Source of the DNA: Candidatus Rifleibacteriota bacterium
Lineage (GTDB): Bacteria > Riflebacteria > Ozemobacteria > Ozemobacterales > Ozemobacteraceae
NCBI GenBank assembly: GCA_022704885.1
Contig: JAKJFO010000043.1
Location: 1-23,501, forward strand
Length of the DNA stretch: 23,501 nt
Direction of reading: 5' to 3'
This document shows positions 15,728 through 22,963 of this stretch, piece after piece; positions within the stretch are counted from its first letter, which is position 1; each line of letters opens with the position of its first letter. A program made the translations under genes and the position numbers. The notes under the pieces were generated by a model. That model was not told the DNA's origin and ran no database searches. It saw only the letters and a program-made list of their open reading frames with translations.

Positions 15728-17508
15728 TGGGGAAAATCATGGCATTTTTATCTGCTGCCAGAAGACCGCTGTCGGTTCTGGCATATATCTGCACCATCGC
15801 ATGGCTCGCCAGCGTGCTTGGCGGCTGTTCCGCCGGCCAGAAGGGTCTTTTGACAATCACTCCCGAGCAGTATTTCTATTCGGCCAAAGAAAGCCTTGAA
15901 ACCATCGATGAGCGTAATTACGAGATTCGTGACCTCGATGAGATCATCAGAATTCTTGAAAACGCTGAAAAGGACGCCAAGAAGTCAGATATAATCGATA
16001 AATCGCGCATGTATCTGGTGCTTGCCAACACTCTTAAAGCGCGCAAGCTTTATCAGACCGCTTTGATGAAAGGCGAATACGTTGCCAACCGCGCCGAACC
16101 GTTTTTTGTGGTTAACACCAAAGACGTCAAAGAGACTCTGCGTATTGCCAACAAATGGTTGCGCTCGTGCAATGCCCAGTTTAAAACCAGCCTGCTGCAG
16201 GCCGATCTGAATTTTGTCAGAGGCCTGTATCTGACCCAGAAAATGCTGACACAGCACAGTCGCGAAAGAAAAGCGAGCCTCAATGAAGCTGTTCTGGCGC
16301 TGCGCCGTTGCCTTGGGCAGGCCCCTTCGTTCAAGGCTGACTTTCGTCTGTTCGGCCGCGACCAGACCGTGCGCGAAGTGCGAATGCGGCTTATCGAGAC
16401 TCTCGCACTGGGCGGGCAACAGGCAGAAGCTTATGCCCTGCTCAATGAATACAGCTTTGCCGCGGCCCGGCCGGCACCAGGCACTATCGACATTCAGGAT
16501 GCCGCCTGGAACCACATGCGCGGTCTGACCCTGGCGATGATGGGGCGCTATGAAGAAGCAGCCGAAGTGCTGGAAAAATTCAAAATCGTTGTGCCGCAGG
16601 ATTACCCGCAGGTCGACGAAGCCCTGTGGCTGCTCGAAGGAGTATTCGACCGGCTCGCCGACATCAGCCGCGAAGATCGCTACAAAATGGAGGCGCGCAT
16701 AGTCGCCGCCATGCTCAAAAAGCTCAAAGGGCCGTTTTCTAAAGAACAGTATTCGACCGCGGCACATCTTTATCCACGTCTGATGCCAGGTGACAACACG
16801 TTTTACGAGGCAGTGACGAAATTCAACCGCGGCCGCTTCGCCGAAGCCGTAGAACTGCTCAAACAGCTCGATAATCGAGGCCTGATGTCGAGCAGCAACC
16901 GGATTTCGACAAGAATCATGCTGGTCGAGGCGATGCTGTATTCAGGCCAGACCATCACCGATGACCTGCTCGAAGAAATGGTGGCATTAGCAGAAAACGA
17001 CTCTCTGACTCCTTTGCAGACAGAGAGAATCGGTTATCTTCTGGCCCGTTATGTGATGGATGCCGACGAAAAATTTTCGCAGCGCCGCATCGATCATGAA
17101 GGTCAGAGTTTTGTCAAAAGCATTACCGGCAAGCCCTGGGCTCTTGGGCTGACACATAAGAGAGGCGTGGTTAAACGTGCAAAAAAACCGGTAAAATCGC
17201 GAGATCTCAAAGAACAGGATGCTGACGAGGAAGTTGAACGCGAGCCCGGCAGTCTGATCGCTGAAATATACGCCAACCGCCCCGAAGACTGGGTCGTCAG
17301 CGCCAATCTTTATCTGGTTACTCTGCCTGAGATGCACCTGCTCGGCACCGGCCGCATTGTCGGACGCGAGAGCGAAGGCGAGGGCTGGGTTTTCAAAGAC
17401 GATCAGATAGATGCCATGCGGCGGCGCCAACGCTATCTGGCGATTTTCGAATTCGATAACAGCGACAGCGAAAAATCAGTGCAGGGAATCGTCTTCAAAC
17501 CCAGATAA
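15727..17508 (+). CDS. Large helical-repeat lipoprotein, unknown function
   Basis: 593 aa. The N-terminus is a lipoprotein signal: basic residues (ARRP), a hydrophobic stretch (LAYICTIAWLASV) and the lipobox LGGC with the lipidated Cys at residue 34. The body (about 60-470) is alpha-helical with degenerate TPR-like helix pairs (for example AWNHMRGLTLAMMGRYEEAA followed by EVLEKF, and NRGRFAEAVELLKQLDNRGL). After a charged linker (about 475-515) the C-terminal 80 residues look like a small beta domain (VVSANLYLVTLPEMHLLGTG). I do not recognise a named family. It is coupled by TAATG to the DnaB-like gene. A start at 15739 (MAFLSAARRP), preceded by GGGGA, is equally plausible. Confidence 0.8.
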   Translation: MGKIMAFLSAARRPLSVLAYICTIAWLASVLGGCSAGQKGLLTITPEQYFYSAKESLETIDERNYEIRDLDEIIRILENAEKDAKKSDIIDKSRMYLVLANTLKARKLYQTALMKGEYVANRAEPFFVVNTKDVKETLRIANKWLRSCNAQFKTSLLQADLNFVRGLYLTQKMLTQHSRERKASLNEAVLALRRCLGQAPSFKADFRLFGRDQTVREVRMRLIETLALGGQQAEAYALLNEYSFAAARPAPGTIDIQDAAWNHMRGLTLAMMGRYEEAAEVLEKFKIVVPQDYPQVDEALWLLEGVFDRLADISREDRYKMEARIVAAMLKKLKGPFSKEQYSTAAHLYPRLMPGDNTFYEAVTKFNRGRFAEAVELLKQLDNRGLMSSSNRISTRIMLVEAMLYSGQTITDDLLEEMVALAENDSLTPLQTERIGYLLARYVMDADEKFSQRRIDHEGQSFVKSITGKPWALGLTHKRGVVKRAKKPVKSRDLKEQDADEEVEREPGSLIAEIYANRPEDWVVSANLYLVTLPEMHLLGTGRIVGRESEGEGWVFKDDQIDAMRRRQRYLAIFEFDNSDSEKSVQGIVFKPR

Positions 17509-17518
17509 TCAGCCAGTT

Positions 17519-17553
17519 TTTCTGGCAACCCGGCAGCTTGCCGAAACATTTTT
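17519..17553 (+). terminator. Probable intrinsic terminator after the lipoprotein gene
   Basis: TTTC(T)GGCAA (17519-17528) pairs with TTGCCGAAA (17538-17546) with one bulged base around a 9-nt loop, followed by CA and T5 (17549-17553). It is moderate in strength and lies 11 nt after the stop codon. Confidence 0.55.
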
Positions 17554-17563
17554 GCTCGGTACA

Positions 17564-17592
17564 TTGCGGGTGTTGTAAGTTTTTCTTATACT
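17564..17592 (+). promoter_or_regulatory. Sigma70 promoter of the Gly/Ala-rich secreted protein gene
   Basis: TTGCGG (17564-17569), 17-nt spacer, TATACT (17587-17592). An inverted repeat TTGTAAGT (17573-17580), 9-nt spacer, ACTTACAA (17590-17597) spans the spacer and -10, so the promoter may be repressed by a dimeric regulator. Confidence 0.65.
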
Positions 17593-17622
17593 TACAAAAG
17601 ATGTTCAAGGGAGGTTGCAAAA

Positions 17623-18372
17623 ATGGTTTACAAACTTGTGAAAAATCGACAGTTCAACCTGTTTCTGTTGGCTTCGTTCATATTCGCGATTCTTATCGTG
17701 CCGGCAACAGCGGAAGCCGGAATCCTCGGCAGCATACTCAATTCAGTTAGACCCTACGCCAAGGTTATCGGTAAAATAGCGGGCGCAGTAGCCGGTGCTT
17801 CATTGTGCGCCGGGTTTGTTCCGCCTCTTGGCATGATTGCCGGCGGTATTGCCGGCTGGATAGTCGGCGGAATAGTAACAGGATACGCTACCGGCAGCCT
17901 GAGTAATCTGGCAGCGCTTGGCGGCGCCGCAGCCGGTGTAATGGCACTCTCTTCTTTCGGCCCGGTAGGATATGTTGCCGGCGCCCTGATCGGCGGCTTC
18001 CTGGGTAAGACAGCAATGTCGCTTCTGCATAAGGCTGACCGCGAAGCGACCGGCGGCATTCTGTTCATGAAGGGTGGTTCTTCACCCGCGACCACTTCGG
18101 GTGTTGCTCTGTCCCCCGAAGTACCTGTCTCACTCGACAACGCAGCTCCGGCTCCAGTGCCGGTAACTTCAAGTGTAAACACTGGCGGTTCGGTGACCAT
18201 AGCACCGACTACCGAAGAAATACGGCAGGCCGACGCCACTTATCGCAATGCTTATCAGGCATATATCAGTGCAACCCGCGAAGGCAATTCGAAGAACATC
18301 AGCGAGACCCACAAAGCTTATCTCAAAGCCCTCGAAGATTATAAAAAGCTGACCGGAAAAGACCCGCAGTAA
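17623..18372 (+). CDS. Secreted Gly/Ala-rich (glycine-zipper-like) protein, unknown function
   Basis: 249 aa. Signal peptide residues 1-32 (LFLLASFIFAILIV then ATAEA-G). Residues about 45-135 are strongly hydrophobic and Gly/Ala-rich with GxxxG spacing (GMIAGGIAGWIVGGIVTGYA, LAALGGAAAGVMALSSFGPV), the pattern of glycine-zipper membrane segments. A Ser/Thr/Pro-rich linker (about 145-195) leads to a C-terminal charged helical pair (residues 197-249) containing TYRNAYQAYISATREG. The architecture suggests a membrane-associated envelope protein, but no named family is recognised. AGGGAGG lies 8 nt before the ATG. It has its own promoter and a strong terminator, so it is a single-gene unit. Confidence 0.85.
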   Translation: MVYKLVKNRQFNLFLLASFIFAILIVPATAEAGILGSILNSVRPYAKVIGKIAGAVAGASLCAGFVPPLGMIAGGIAGWIVGGIVTGYATGSLSNLAALGGAAAGVMALSSFGPVGYVAGALIGGFLGKTAMSLLHKADREATGGILFMKGGSSPATTSGVALSPEVPVSLDNAAPAPVPVTSSVNTGGSVTIAPTTEEIRQADATYRNAYQAYISATREGNSKNISETHKAYLKALEDYKKLTGKDPQ

Positions 18373-18383
18373 GCTGCTGACAC

Positions 18384-18421
18384 AAAACCACCACCCGACT
18401 GACGTCTGGTGGTGGTTTTTT
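18384..18421 (+). terminator. Strong bidirectional intrinsic terminator
   Basis: AAAACCACCACC (18384-18395), 12-nt loop, GGTGGTGGTTTT (18408-18419), then more T to 18421. It is a perfect 12-bp stem with A and T tracts on both sides, between the convergent plus-strand gene and minus-strand pseudopilin operon, so it can serve both. Confidence 0.92.
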
Positions 18422-18466
18422 ATTGCTCGTTCATCAGTCGATGTGGTTGCTATGGCATTTTATTTT

Positions 18467-18546
18467 GTCATCGCGAGGAGCGAAGCGACGTGGCGATCTC
18501 TTTGACATAGGAACTGCTTCGTCGGGCTGCGCCTTCTCGCAGTGAC
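18467..18546. mobile_element. 80-bp palindromic dispersed-repeat (REP/MITE-like) element
   Basis: The left half starts GTCATCGCGAGGAGCGAAGC and the right half ends TTCTCGCAGTGAC. The two halves are imperfect inverted repeats: the reverse complement of the right half aligns with the left through GTCA, GCGAG, GC and GACG blocks. The GCGAGGAGCGAAGCGACG core with a complementary CTTCGTCGGGCTGCGCC is a pattern I recognise from intergenic repeats in many bacterial genomes. It has no coding capacity, so any movement would need a transposase in trans. Only one copy is in this window, so repetitiveness in this genome is inferred. Confidence 0.65.
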
Positions 18547-18560
18547 GGTTTTTGTTTTTC

Positions 18561-18592
18561 GATTACGAGCACGATTACGATTACGAGCACGA
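18561..18592. repeat. GATTAC/GAGCAC hexamer micro-tandem repeat
   Basis: Units run GATTAC-GAGCAC-GATTAC-GATTAC-GAGCAC-GA. The repeat abuts the palindromic element on its right. A plus-strand reading frame through it would give Asp-Tyr-Glu-His repeats, but that frame has no start signal and runs antisense into the pseudopilin gene, so I treat it as a non-coding repeat. The remaining intergenic DNA (18422-18466 and 18593-18656) shows nothing recognisable. Confidence 0.75.
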
Positions 18593-18656
18593 ATTAATTG
18601 GAGATACCGACACAGAAATACCTGCGAGTAGCGCGGACGCGAACAATGAGAGGGAA

Positions 18657-19289
18657 CTACTGAGTGGCCTGCAGCAGCCAGTTGACCTTGCGCGGAGTAA
18701 TCATCATGAAAAAAGATTTGACGCGAGGATCGTCGTCTGGCTTATCGAGAATTTTCTGTTTATCGGCCTCGGTGAGCTTGTCGAATTTTTCGGTATAGAG
18801 AATTTTCATCGAAACCTTGAACCACACCTTCGAGTTCAGGGCCAGTTCAGACTCGACAAAAGCATTTGAGTCGCGATAGCTTGAGTCATATTCGAAGCTG
18901 AGAATCTGCCCGTCATTGAACAGAAACGGCCGCATATCGGAGATACCCGGGTCCGGGTCGTTAATTCCTGCTTTCTTGCCACGATAAAGGCGCCGGGTTT
19001 CGGGGTCGAAATGATAAAGCACAGTTTCGGTCGGCGACAAGGGAATCTGCAGGATATCTTCATAAACTACCGGCTTGTCGTGCGCATTACGCAGCTCGTT
19101 ACGAATACCCGACATGATGATACGCGTCGTCTGCAGAATATCGAGTTTGTTGCGCGAGTGCGTAAAAGAAGTTCTAACCATGCGCAGAATCTGATAAAGA
19201 GAAGTCGAGAGCAACACAAACAGGCCAACGGCAAAAATCAGCTCGATAATCGTCGTGCCGGTAGTTCGGTTGCGTCTGAACATCTTCAT
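18657..19289 (-). CDS. GspJ/PilW-like minor pseudopilin
   Basis: 210 aa. The N-terminus is a type III (class) prepilin signal: basic leader RRNRTTG, then TTIIELIFAVGLFVLLSTSL, with cleavage expected after Gly 11 and the conserved Glu at mature position 5 (residue 16). The N-terminal hydrophobic helix is followed by NKLDILQTTRIIMSGIRNEL, typical of GspJ/PilW. The body is a beta-rich pseudopilin domain (YHFDPETRRLYRGKKAG). These proteins are processed by prepilin peptidase and join a minor-pilin tip complex. It is last in a four-gene operon and its ATG follows the upstream stop directly, with a one-base overlap. GspJ and PilW cannot be separated from sequence alone. Confidence 0.85.
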   Translation of the reverse strand: MKMFRRNRTTGTTIIELIFAVGLFVLLSTSLYQILRMVRTSFTHSRNKLDILQTTRIIMSGIRNELRNAHDKPVVYEDILQIPLSPTETVLYHFDPETRRLYRGKKAGINDPDPGISDMRPFLFNDGQILSFEYDSSYRDSNAFVESELALNSKVWFKVSMKILYTEKFDKLTEADKQKILDKPDDDPRVKSFFMMITPRKVNWLLQATQ

Positions 19290-19735
19290 CAGTAGTAATT
19301 GTACCTCGGATCGGTCAATATCGAGACAAACGTGAGTACCGGCACATCAGTTTCGGCGGTGCGATGTTTTGAGACGACGGTGATCTTTATGCGCAGCAGA
19401 AAAAGCGGCTTGGCATCTTTCGGCAGCGGAGTCACCGGCTGCAGTGTCGGCTCGAAGTGCATTTCAAAACCGTTTTTGTCGGCTGTTTTGACGAGCTCCA
19501 TGTATTCTTCATCGTTATGCAGCTTCTGGGCCTTGTCGTAGCCGAGAGTACGTGCCAGCTCGACGGCAGAGGCGCCGAACAGGGTCGCCATGGTTCTGGT
19601 GTCGGCCCGCACAATGCGCTTCTGACCTGATTGCATCAACGAATAGATCGGCAGAATTCCGGCGGTAATCATCATGATTACGATGAGAATTTCCACCAGC
19701 GAAAAAGCTCTTTTATCAGTTGCTGCTGTCATCAT
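19289..19735 (-). CDS. GspI/PilV-like minor pseudopilin
   Basis: 148 aa. Prepilin signal TDKRA-FSLVEILIVIMMITAG: cleavage expected after Ala 10 instead of the usual Gly, with Glu at mature position 5 (residue 15). The remainder is a compact alpha/beta domain (FEMHFEPTLQPVTPL, LFLLRIKITVVSKHRTAETD). The size and layout match GspI/PilV. The first ATG (19735) overlaps the upstream stop as ATGATGA; a second ATG follows at once. The alanine before the cleavage site is tolerated by some prepilin peptidases but is uncommon. Confidence 0.85.
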   Translation of the reverse strand: MMTAATDKRAFSLVEILIVIMMITAGILPIYSLMQSGQKRIVRADTRTMATLFGASAVELARTLGYDKAQKLHNDEEYMELVKTADKNGFEMHFEPTLQPVTPLPKDAKPLFLLRIKITVVSKHRTAETDVPVLTFVSILTDPRYNYY

Positions 19736-22278
19736 TCGCGTTCGTACTTCCAGTCGAATTTGCCGACGCCGCCGGTAACTATCTTGGCGACATATTGTTT
19801 GTCCATCAGCTGGGGCATGGCATTGCGCCAGATACCGTTCAGGGCGTTGTAGATGATAACATTTTCGCCAGGTGTGGCAAAATGCTCTTCCAGGTTCAGG
19901 AAAGGAGTGACAACAGTGCCTTTGATCGTTACCGGCTTGTCGCCAATCACCTGCAGCGGTTCAGAAACCGAAATCAGGTTCGCCTCGACATAACAGCGGC
20001 TGGCCTGGGCATTCGTTGTTCTGATGACGATCTGCGGGGCAATGATGGTGATCATGTCGTTGCCGATCGATGAGCTGAAATTGTTGATATCTGTATCGAC
20101 GCCGACGAGATCGCCTTCGATGAGCACCTTGCCGCCGCCCATCATCGGGCTCGAATAAATGACACTGTGACCGCGGAAACGCAGATTTCTCAGGCCCAGC
20201 GGCTCAGAGTCGTTGAGAGCGAGAATACCATTGAGTTCAAGAACCTGGTTGTTGGCACCACTGCGATATGCTGCAACCTCGTTGATATACTTGAACTCAA
20301 AACGGTCATACGAGGTGCCGCCGATGGCGACTGTAGTACGTCCGCGGAAAAAATCTTCTGTGCTGCGCGGAATGAAGTAAAAATCCAGCAGATAAGAGCT
20401 GTAGGCATCGGGCAAAGCGTGCCAGAGTGCGCCTTCATAAAATTCCAGCATCGGGCTGTTCTTGATGACCTGATCCATTCCAGAAGGGATCTGATCATAA
20501 GGATATGGGAAGTTTTCGAGGAAGCCTCCGAGCGCATCTTTGAGAGGTCCGCTGTATTCTTTGGTTTCACCACGTGTTCGCTGCAGAAAGTTGCTGAGAC
20601 CGCGATTATACAATTCAACCCCTGAGTCGCTCATGAAGTTGCCGTATTTATCGAGCTCCTTGAGACCGTCGGGCAGCTTGTCCCAGTTCTTGTAGATTTT
20701 TTCGGCAAATTCGGTTGAAACACCGGCCAGAACGAACAGATCTTTGGCCTGTGTAGCCGTCAGCTCGGTGTTGCCTTTGATGTTCAGTGAGGTCACGATC
20801 GGGCCGCTGGTTGCGATAAAAGGCAGTTCAAAAGGCTCACCGCCATCGGGATGAATCTGGACAGCTCTGAAATACTGGCGCATGGCGGGGCCATAAACCA
20901 GTGTCGGCGACAATCTTGTGGCGTCGGCCGGCGAATCGGGAGCCAGACGCGAGCCGCCGATTGGCGGCATATTGCCGAAGATATCGAGACCGCTGCGATC
21001 CAGAGGCGGCATCAGGCGTGACTTCATCATCGCTTCGCTTGAATTTGGCGCGCCCGGGGTCTGATTGATCAGCTCACCGGTGTGAGTCTTGTAGGTCTGA
21101 AAACAGTTGATAAATGATGGCGGGCCATCGGTCAGAGGCTCGATCAGTTCTTTGCCTGAACCAACATTGAACAGGCGGATCTTATGTTTGTTGTTCCAGC
21201 CGGTCGTCCAGAGAATGCCGTCTTTGGTTTTCTTCTGGCCCTGAAGTTCCATGAAATCTTTGACGTAATCCTTCATGCCATACCATGGCACATCGAAACG
21301 CAGATAGAAGTTTTCCTGGCCGTTCACCTGACGGGCATTGCGATCGTTCGGATCGACATTTGAGCCAAATAGAAGTTTGGCGCCATTGGTAGAACGCACG
21401 ATAACGGCCGGCCCCGCCTGAAGAAGACTGCTGAGATCCTGGCCAAGATAGACGCGACCAGGCGGTGTAAGAGCGCCGTTGCCGAATTGAGCCAGATCTG
21501 TTTCCCAGCTGCTGGCATTGTTGAGAGCGTTAAAATCTCGGCGAATTGCGTTCCATCCATGATCTAAGCGCAACAGACCAACCGAAGGTTTGTTATCGTC
21601 GCGCTTGATTCCTTCCTGCAGACCGCTGGCTGACTCATGGTGATTGAAGTGCGAACCCCCATAAACGCTGGCATCTTTAACATAAAGCGTGAAATAATTG
21701 AACGGCGGAACAAAGGTTTTGACCACCCTGATCAGAAATTTAAGCGAAATTTTGGCGGTATGGCCGCGATAGGTGACCTTGGCGCGAACTTCGAGCTCAC
21801 CCTGCTTTTCTTTTTTATCCTGTTTGATTTTGTAAAGAACCTGGTCGCCGTTGGCGGCTTCGACCGCGTTGATATGCTGCAACTTGATCACGGCATCGAC
21901 AAGAAAATCTTTTGAGTCGACGAGACCCCGACCAAACTGTATGCCATAAATCTGGCGGGCAGTCTCACGGGTATACGCGGTCAGCTTGGCCACCTGACTG
22001 GCTTCGAGAGGTATTTCCTTGCTGACATCGACCCCGGCCGAGCGCAGAACCTTGTATAACTGGTTGTTTTCATCATCGTGATTGAGAGAGTTCTTGAGGC
22101 GCGCGACAAATTCTTCGATTGCTGATTCAGCCAGGTTGAAGGCAACTTCGGACTCATAGGACATGGCCGACGAGTAATCTTCAGAGCCCGTGAAAAATGT
22201 CAGTGAAAACCCGAGAATGAACAGAACGGTCATGCAGGTCAGAGTGAGAAGGAATATCGAGCCGCTTTTAGTCGACAT
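19732..22278 (-). CDS. Large PilX/GspK-like pilus-associated protein
   Basis: 848 aa. Residues 7-29 form one hydrophobic helix (IFLLTLTCMTVLFILGFSLT) after a KSG that could be a prepilin cleavage site, with Leu instead of Glu at mature position 5. Next comes EVAFNLAESAIEEFVARL, the AES/AEA motif seen in PilX and GspK N-terminal regions. The middle has many Gly/Pro/Asn loops (MPPLDRSGLDIFGNMPPIGG). Residues about 690-765 look like a repetitive beta region (GHSVIYSSPMMGGGKVLIEG then ITIIAPQIVIRTT). GspK caps the pseudopilus tip and is the largest minor pseudopilin, usually about 300-350 aa, so this is greatly enlarged. The start overlaps the upstream lipoprotein gene by 11 bp. Confidence 0.75.
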   Translation of the reverse strand: MSTKSGSIFLLTLTCMTVLFILGFSLTFFTGSEDYSSAMSYESEVAFNLAESAIEEFVARLKNSLNHDDENNQLYKVLRSAGVDVSKEIPLEASQVAKLTAYTRETARQIYGIQFGRGLVDSKDFLVDAVIKLQHINAVEAANGDQVLYKIKQDKKEKQGELEVRAKVTYRGHTAKISLKFLIRVVKTFVPPFNYFTLYVKDASVYGGSHFNHHESASGLQEGIKRDDNKPSVGLLRLDHGWNAIRRDFNALNNASSWETDLAQFGNGALTPPGRVYLGQDLSSLLQAGPAVIVRSTNGAKLLFGSNVDPNDRNARQVNGQENFYLRFDVPWYGMKDYVKDFMELQGQKKTKDGILWTTGWNNKHKIRLFNVGSGKELIEPLTDGPPSFINCFQTYKTHTGELINQTPGAPNSSEAMMKSRLMPPLDRSGLDIFGNMPPIGGSRLAPDSPADATRLSPTLVYGPAMRQYFRAVQIHPDGGEPFELPFIATSGPIVTSLNIKGNTELTATQAKDLFVLAGVSTEFAEKIYKNWDKLPDGLKELDKYGNFMSDSGVELYNRGLSNFLQRTRGETKEYSGPLKDALGGFLENFPYPYDQIPSGMDQVIKNSPMLEFYEGALWHALPDAYSSYLLDFYFIPRSTEDFFRGRTTVAIGGTSYDRFEFKYINEVAAYRSGANNQVLELNGILALNDSEPLGLRNLRFRGHSVIYSSPMMGGGKVLIEGDLVGVDTDINNFSSSIGNDMITIIAPQIVIRTTNAQASRCYVEANLISVSEPLQVIGDKPVTIKGTVVTPFLNLEEHFATPGENVIIYNALNGIWRNAMPQLMDKQYVAKIVTGGVGKFDWKYERE

Positions 22279-22819
22279 ATTTTCCCTCCCCCTGCGTGAG
22301 AGCCATGTCGATTACCTGCTGACTCATCATTCCTTCTTCGAACGACTCACGAAACCGCGGGTCTTTCTGCAGGGTCTCCATAAGTTCGAGCATCTTTCGC
22401 ATCGCTCTACCTCTTCGGCTAGGTTTCTCCGTTTTATGATAGATCATCGCCGAAAGATACCAGGTCTGCATTTCAAGATAAGGATCGTCGTTCAGATCCA
22501 TCTGGATTCTCTCAACTTCACGCAGCGCCCCGTCGAAATTGTCCTTTTGAAACATCTCGAAAGAAAGCTCAAAACGACGATACAATTCCTGAGTGCGGCG
22601 ATCCTTCTCACGTTCTGGCATCTGTTTCCCGGCAAGCGCCGATGCCTCTGAGAGATGCTGTTCGACCAGTGAAGAATCTGATTTTTCGACAGTTTCGCTC
22701 GGGCCGCTGGGGAAAATATTCCGGATCGGGCGCGAGCCCACTCTTGTACAGCAGCCAGTACAGCACAAAACGACTGCCATAACGTTGAGAATGAGCAGCC
22801 ATTTCATGTTTCTGAGCAA
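22268..22819 (-). CDS. Small helical lipoprotein, pseudopilin operon leader
   Basis: 183 aa. N-terminal hydrophobic segment KWLLILNVMAVVLCCTGC, with a Cys-rich, atypical lipobox (CTGC or TGCC, lacking Leu at -3). The mature part is highly charged and helical, with one TPR-like stretch (FELSFEMFQKDNFDGALREV, then YLEMQTWYLSAMIYHKTEKP). The initiation codon is TTG at 22819, supported by AGGA with an 8-nt spacer; an ATG at 22807 lacks a Shine-Dalgarno. It is the first gene of the operon with the pseudopilins, so a role in their assembly, like the PilW/PilF-type pilotins, is possible but not shown by sequence similarity. Confidence 0.75.
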   Translation of the reverse strand: MLRNMKWLLILNVMAVVLCCTGCCTRVGSRPIRNIFPSGPSETVEKSDSSLVEQHLSEASALAGKQMPEREKDRRTQELYRRFELSFEMFQKDNFDGALREVERIQMDLNDDPYLEMQTWYLSAMIYHKTEKPSRRGRAMRKMLELMETLQKDPRFRESFEEGMMSQQVIDMALTQGEGKYVD

Positions 22820-22827
22820 AGCGGATT

Positions 22828-22831
22828 TCCT
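22828..22831 (-). promoter_or_regulatory. Shine-Dalgarno selecting the TTG start
   Basis: AGGA with an 8-nt spacer to TTG 22819-22817 on the minus strand; the nearby ATG at 22807 has no such site. Confidence 0.55.
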
Positions 22832-22854
22832 GTAACTACGATAATTTTCTAATA

Positions 22855-22883
22855 ATAGTACCCCATAGAGTATGCAAAGTCAA
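22855..22883 (-). promoter_or_regulatory. Sigma70 promoter of the pseudopilin operon
   Basis: Minus strand TTGACT (22878-22883), 17-nt spacer, TACTAT (22855-22860). It lies about 36 nt upstream of the TTG start and about 80 bp from the end of the transposase gene. Confidence 0.75.
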
Positions 22884-22963
22884 TCATACAGGTTGCAGTG
22901 CAGCAATTCTCGGTAAGCGAATTGGTACGGCTTCTGGCAGGGGTTTCGTCGGGATCGTTTGTG

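Noticed and set aside
15985..16767. 260-codon minus-strand open frame
   Set aside because: It is antisense to the large lipoprotein gene, with no start signal and no recognisable domain.
18561..18592. Possible CRISPR remnant
   Set aside because: Units are 6-12 bp with no spacers; it is a simple tandem repeat.
18552..18869. Plus-strand frame beginning with Asp-Tyr-Glu-His repeats
   Set aside because: The repeats come from the GATTAC/GAGCAC tandem DNA repeat; the rest is antisense to the GspJ/PilW-like gene and there is no ribosome-binding site.
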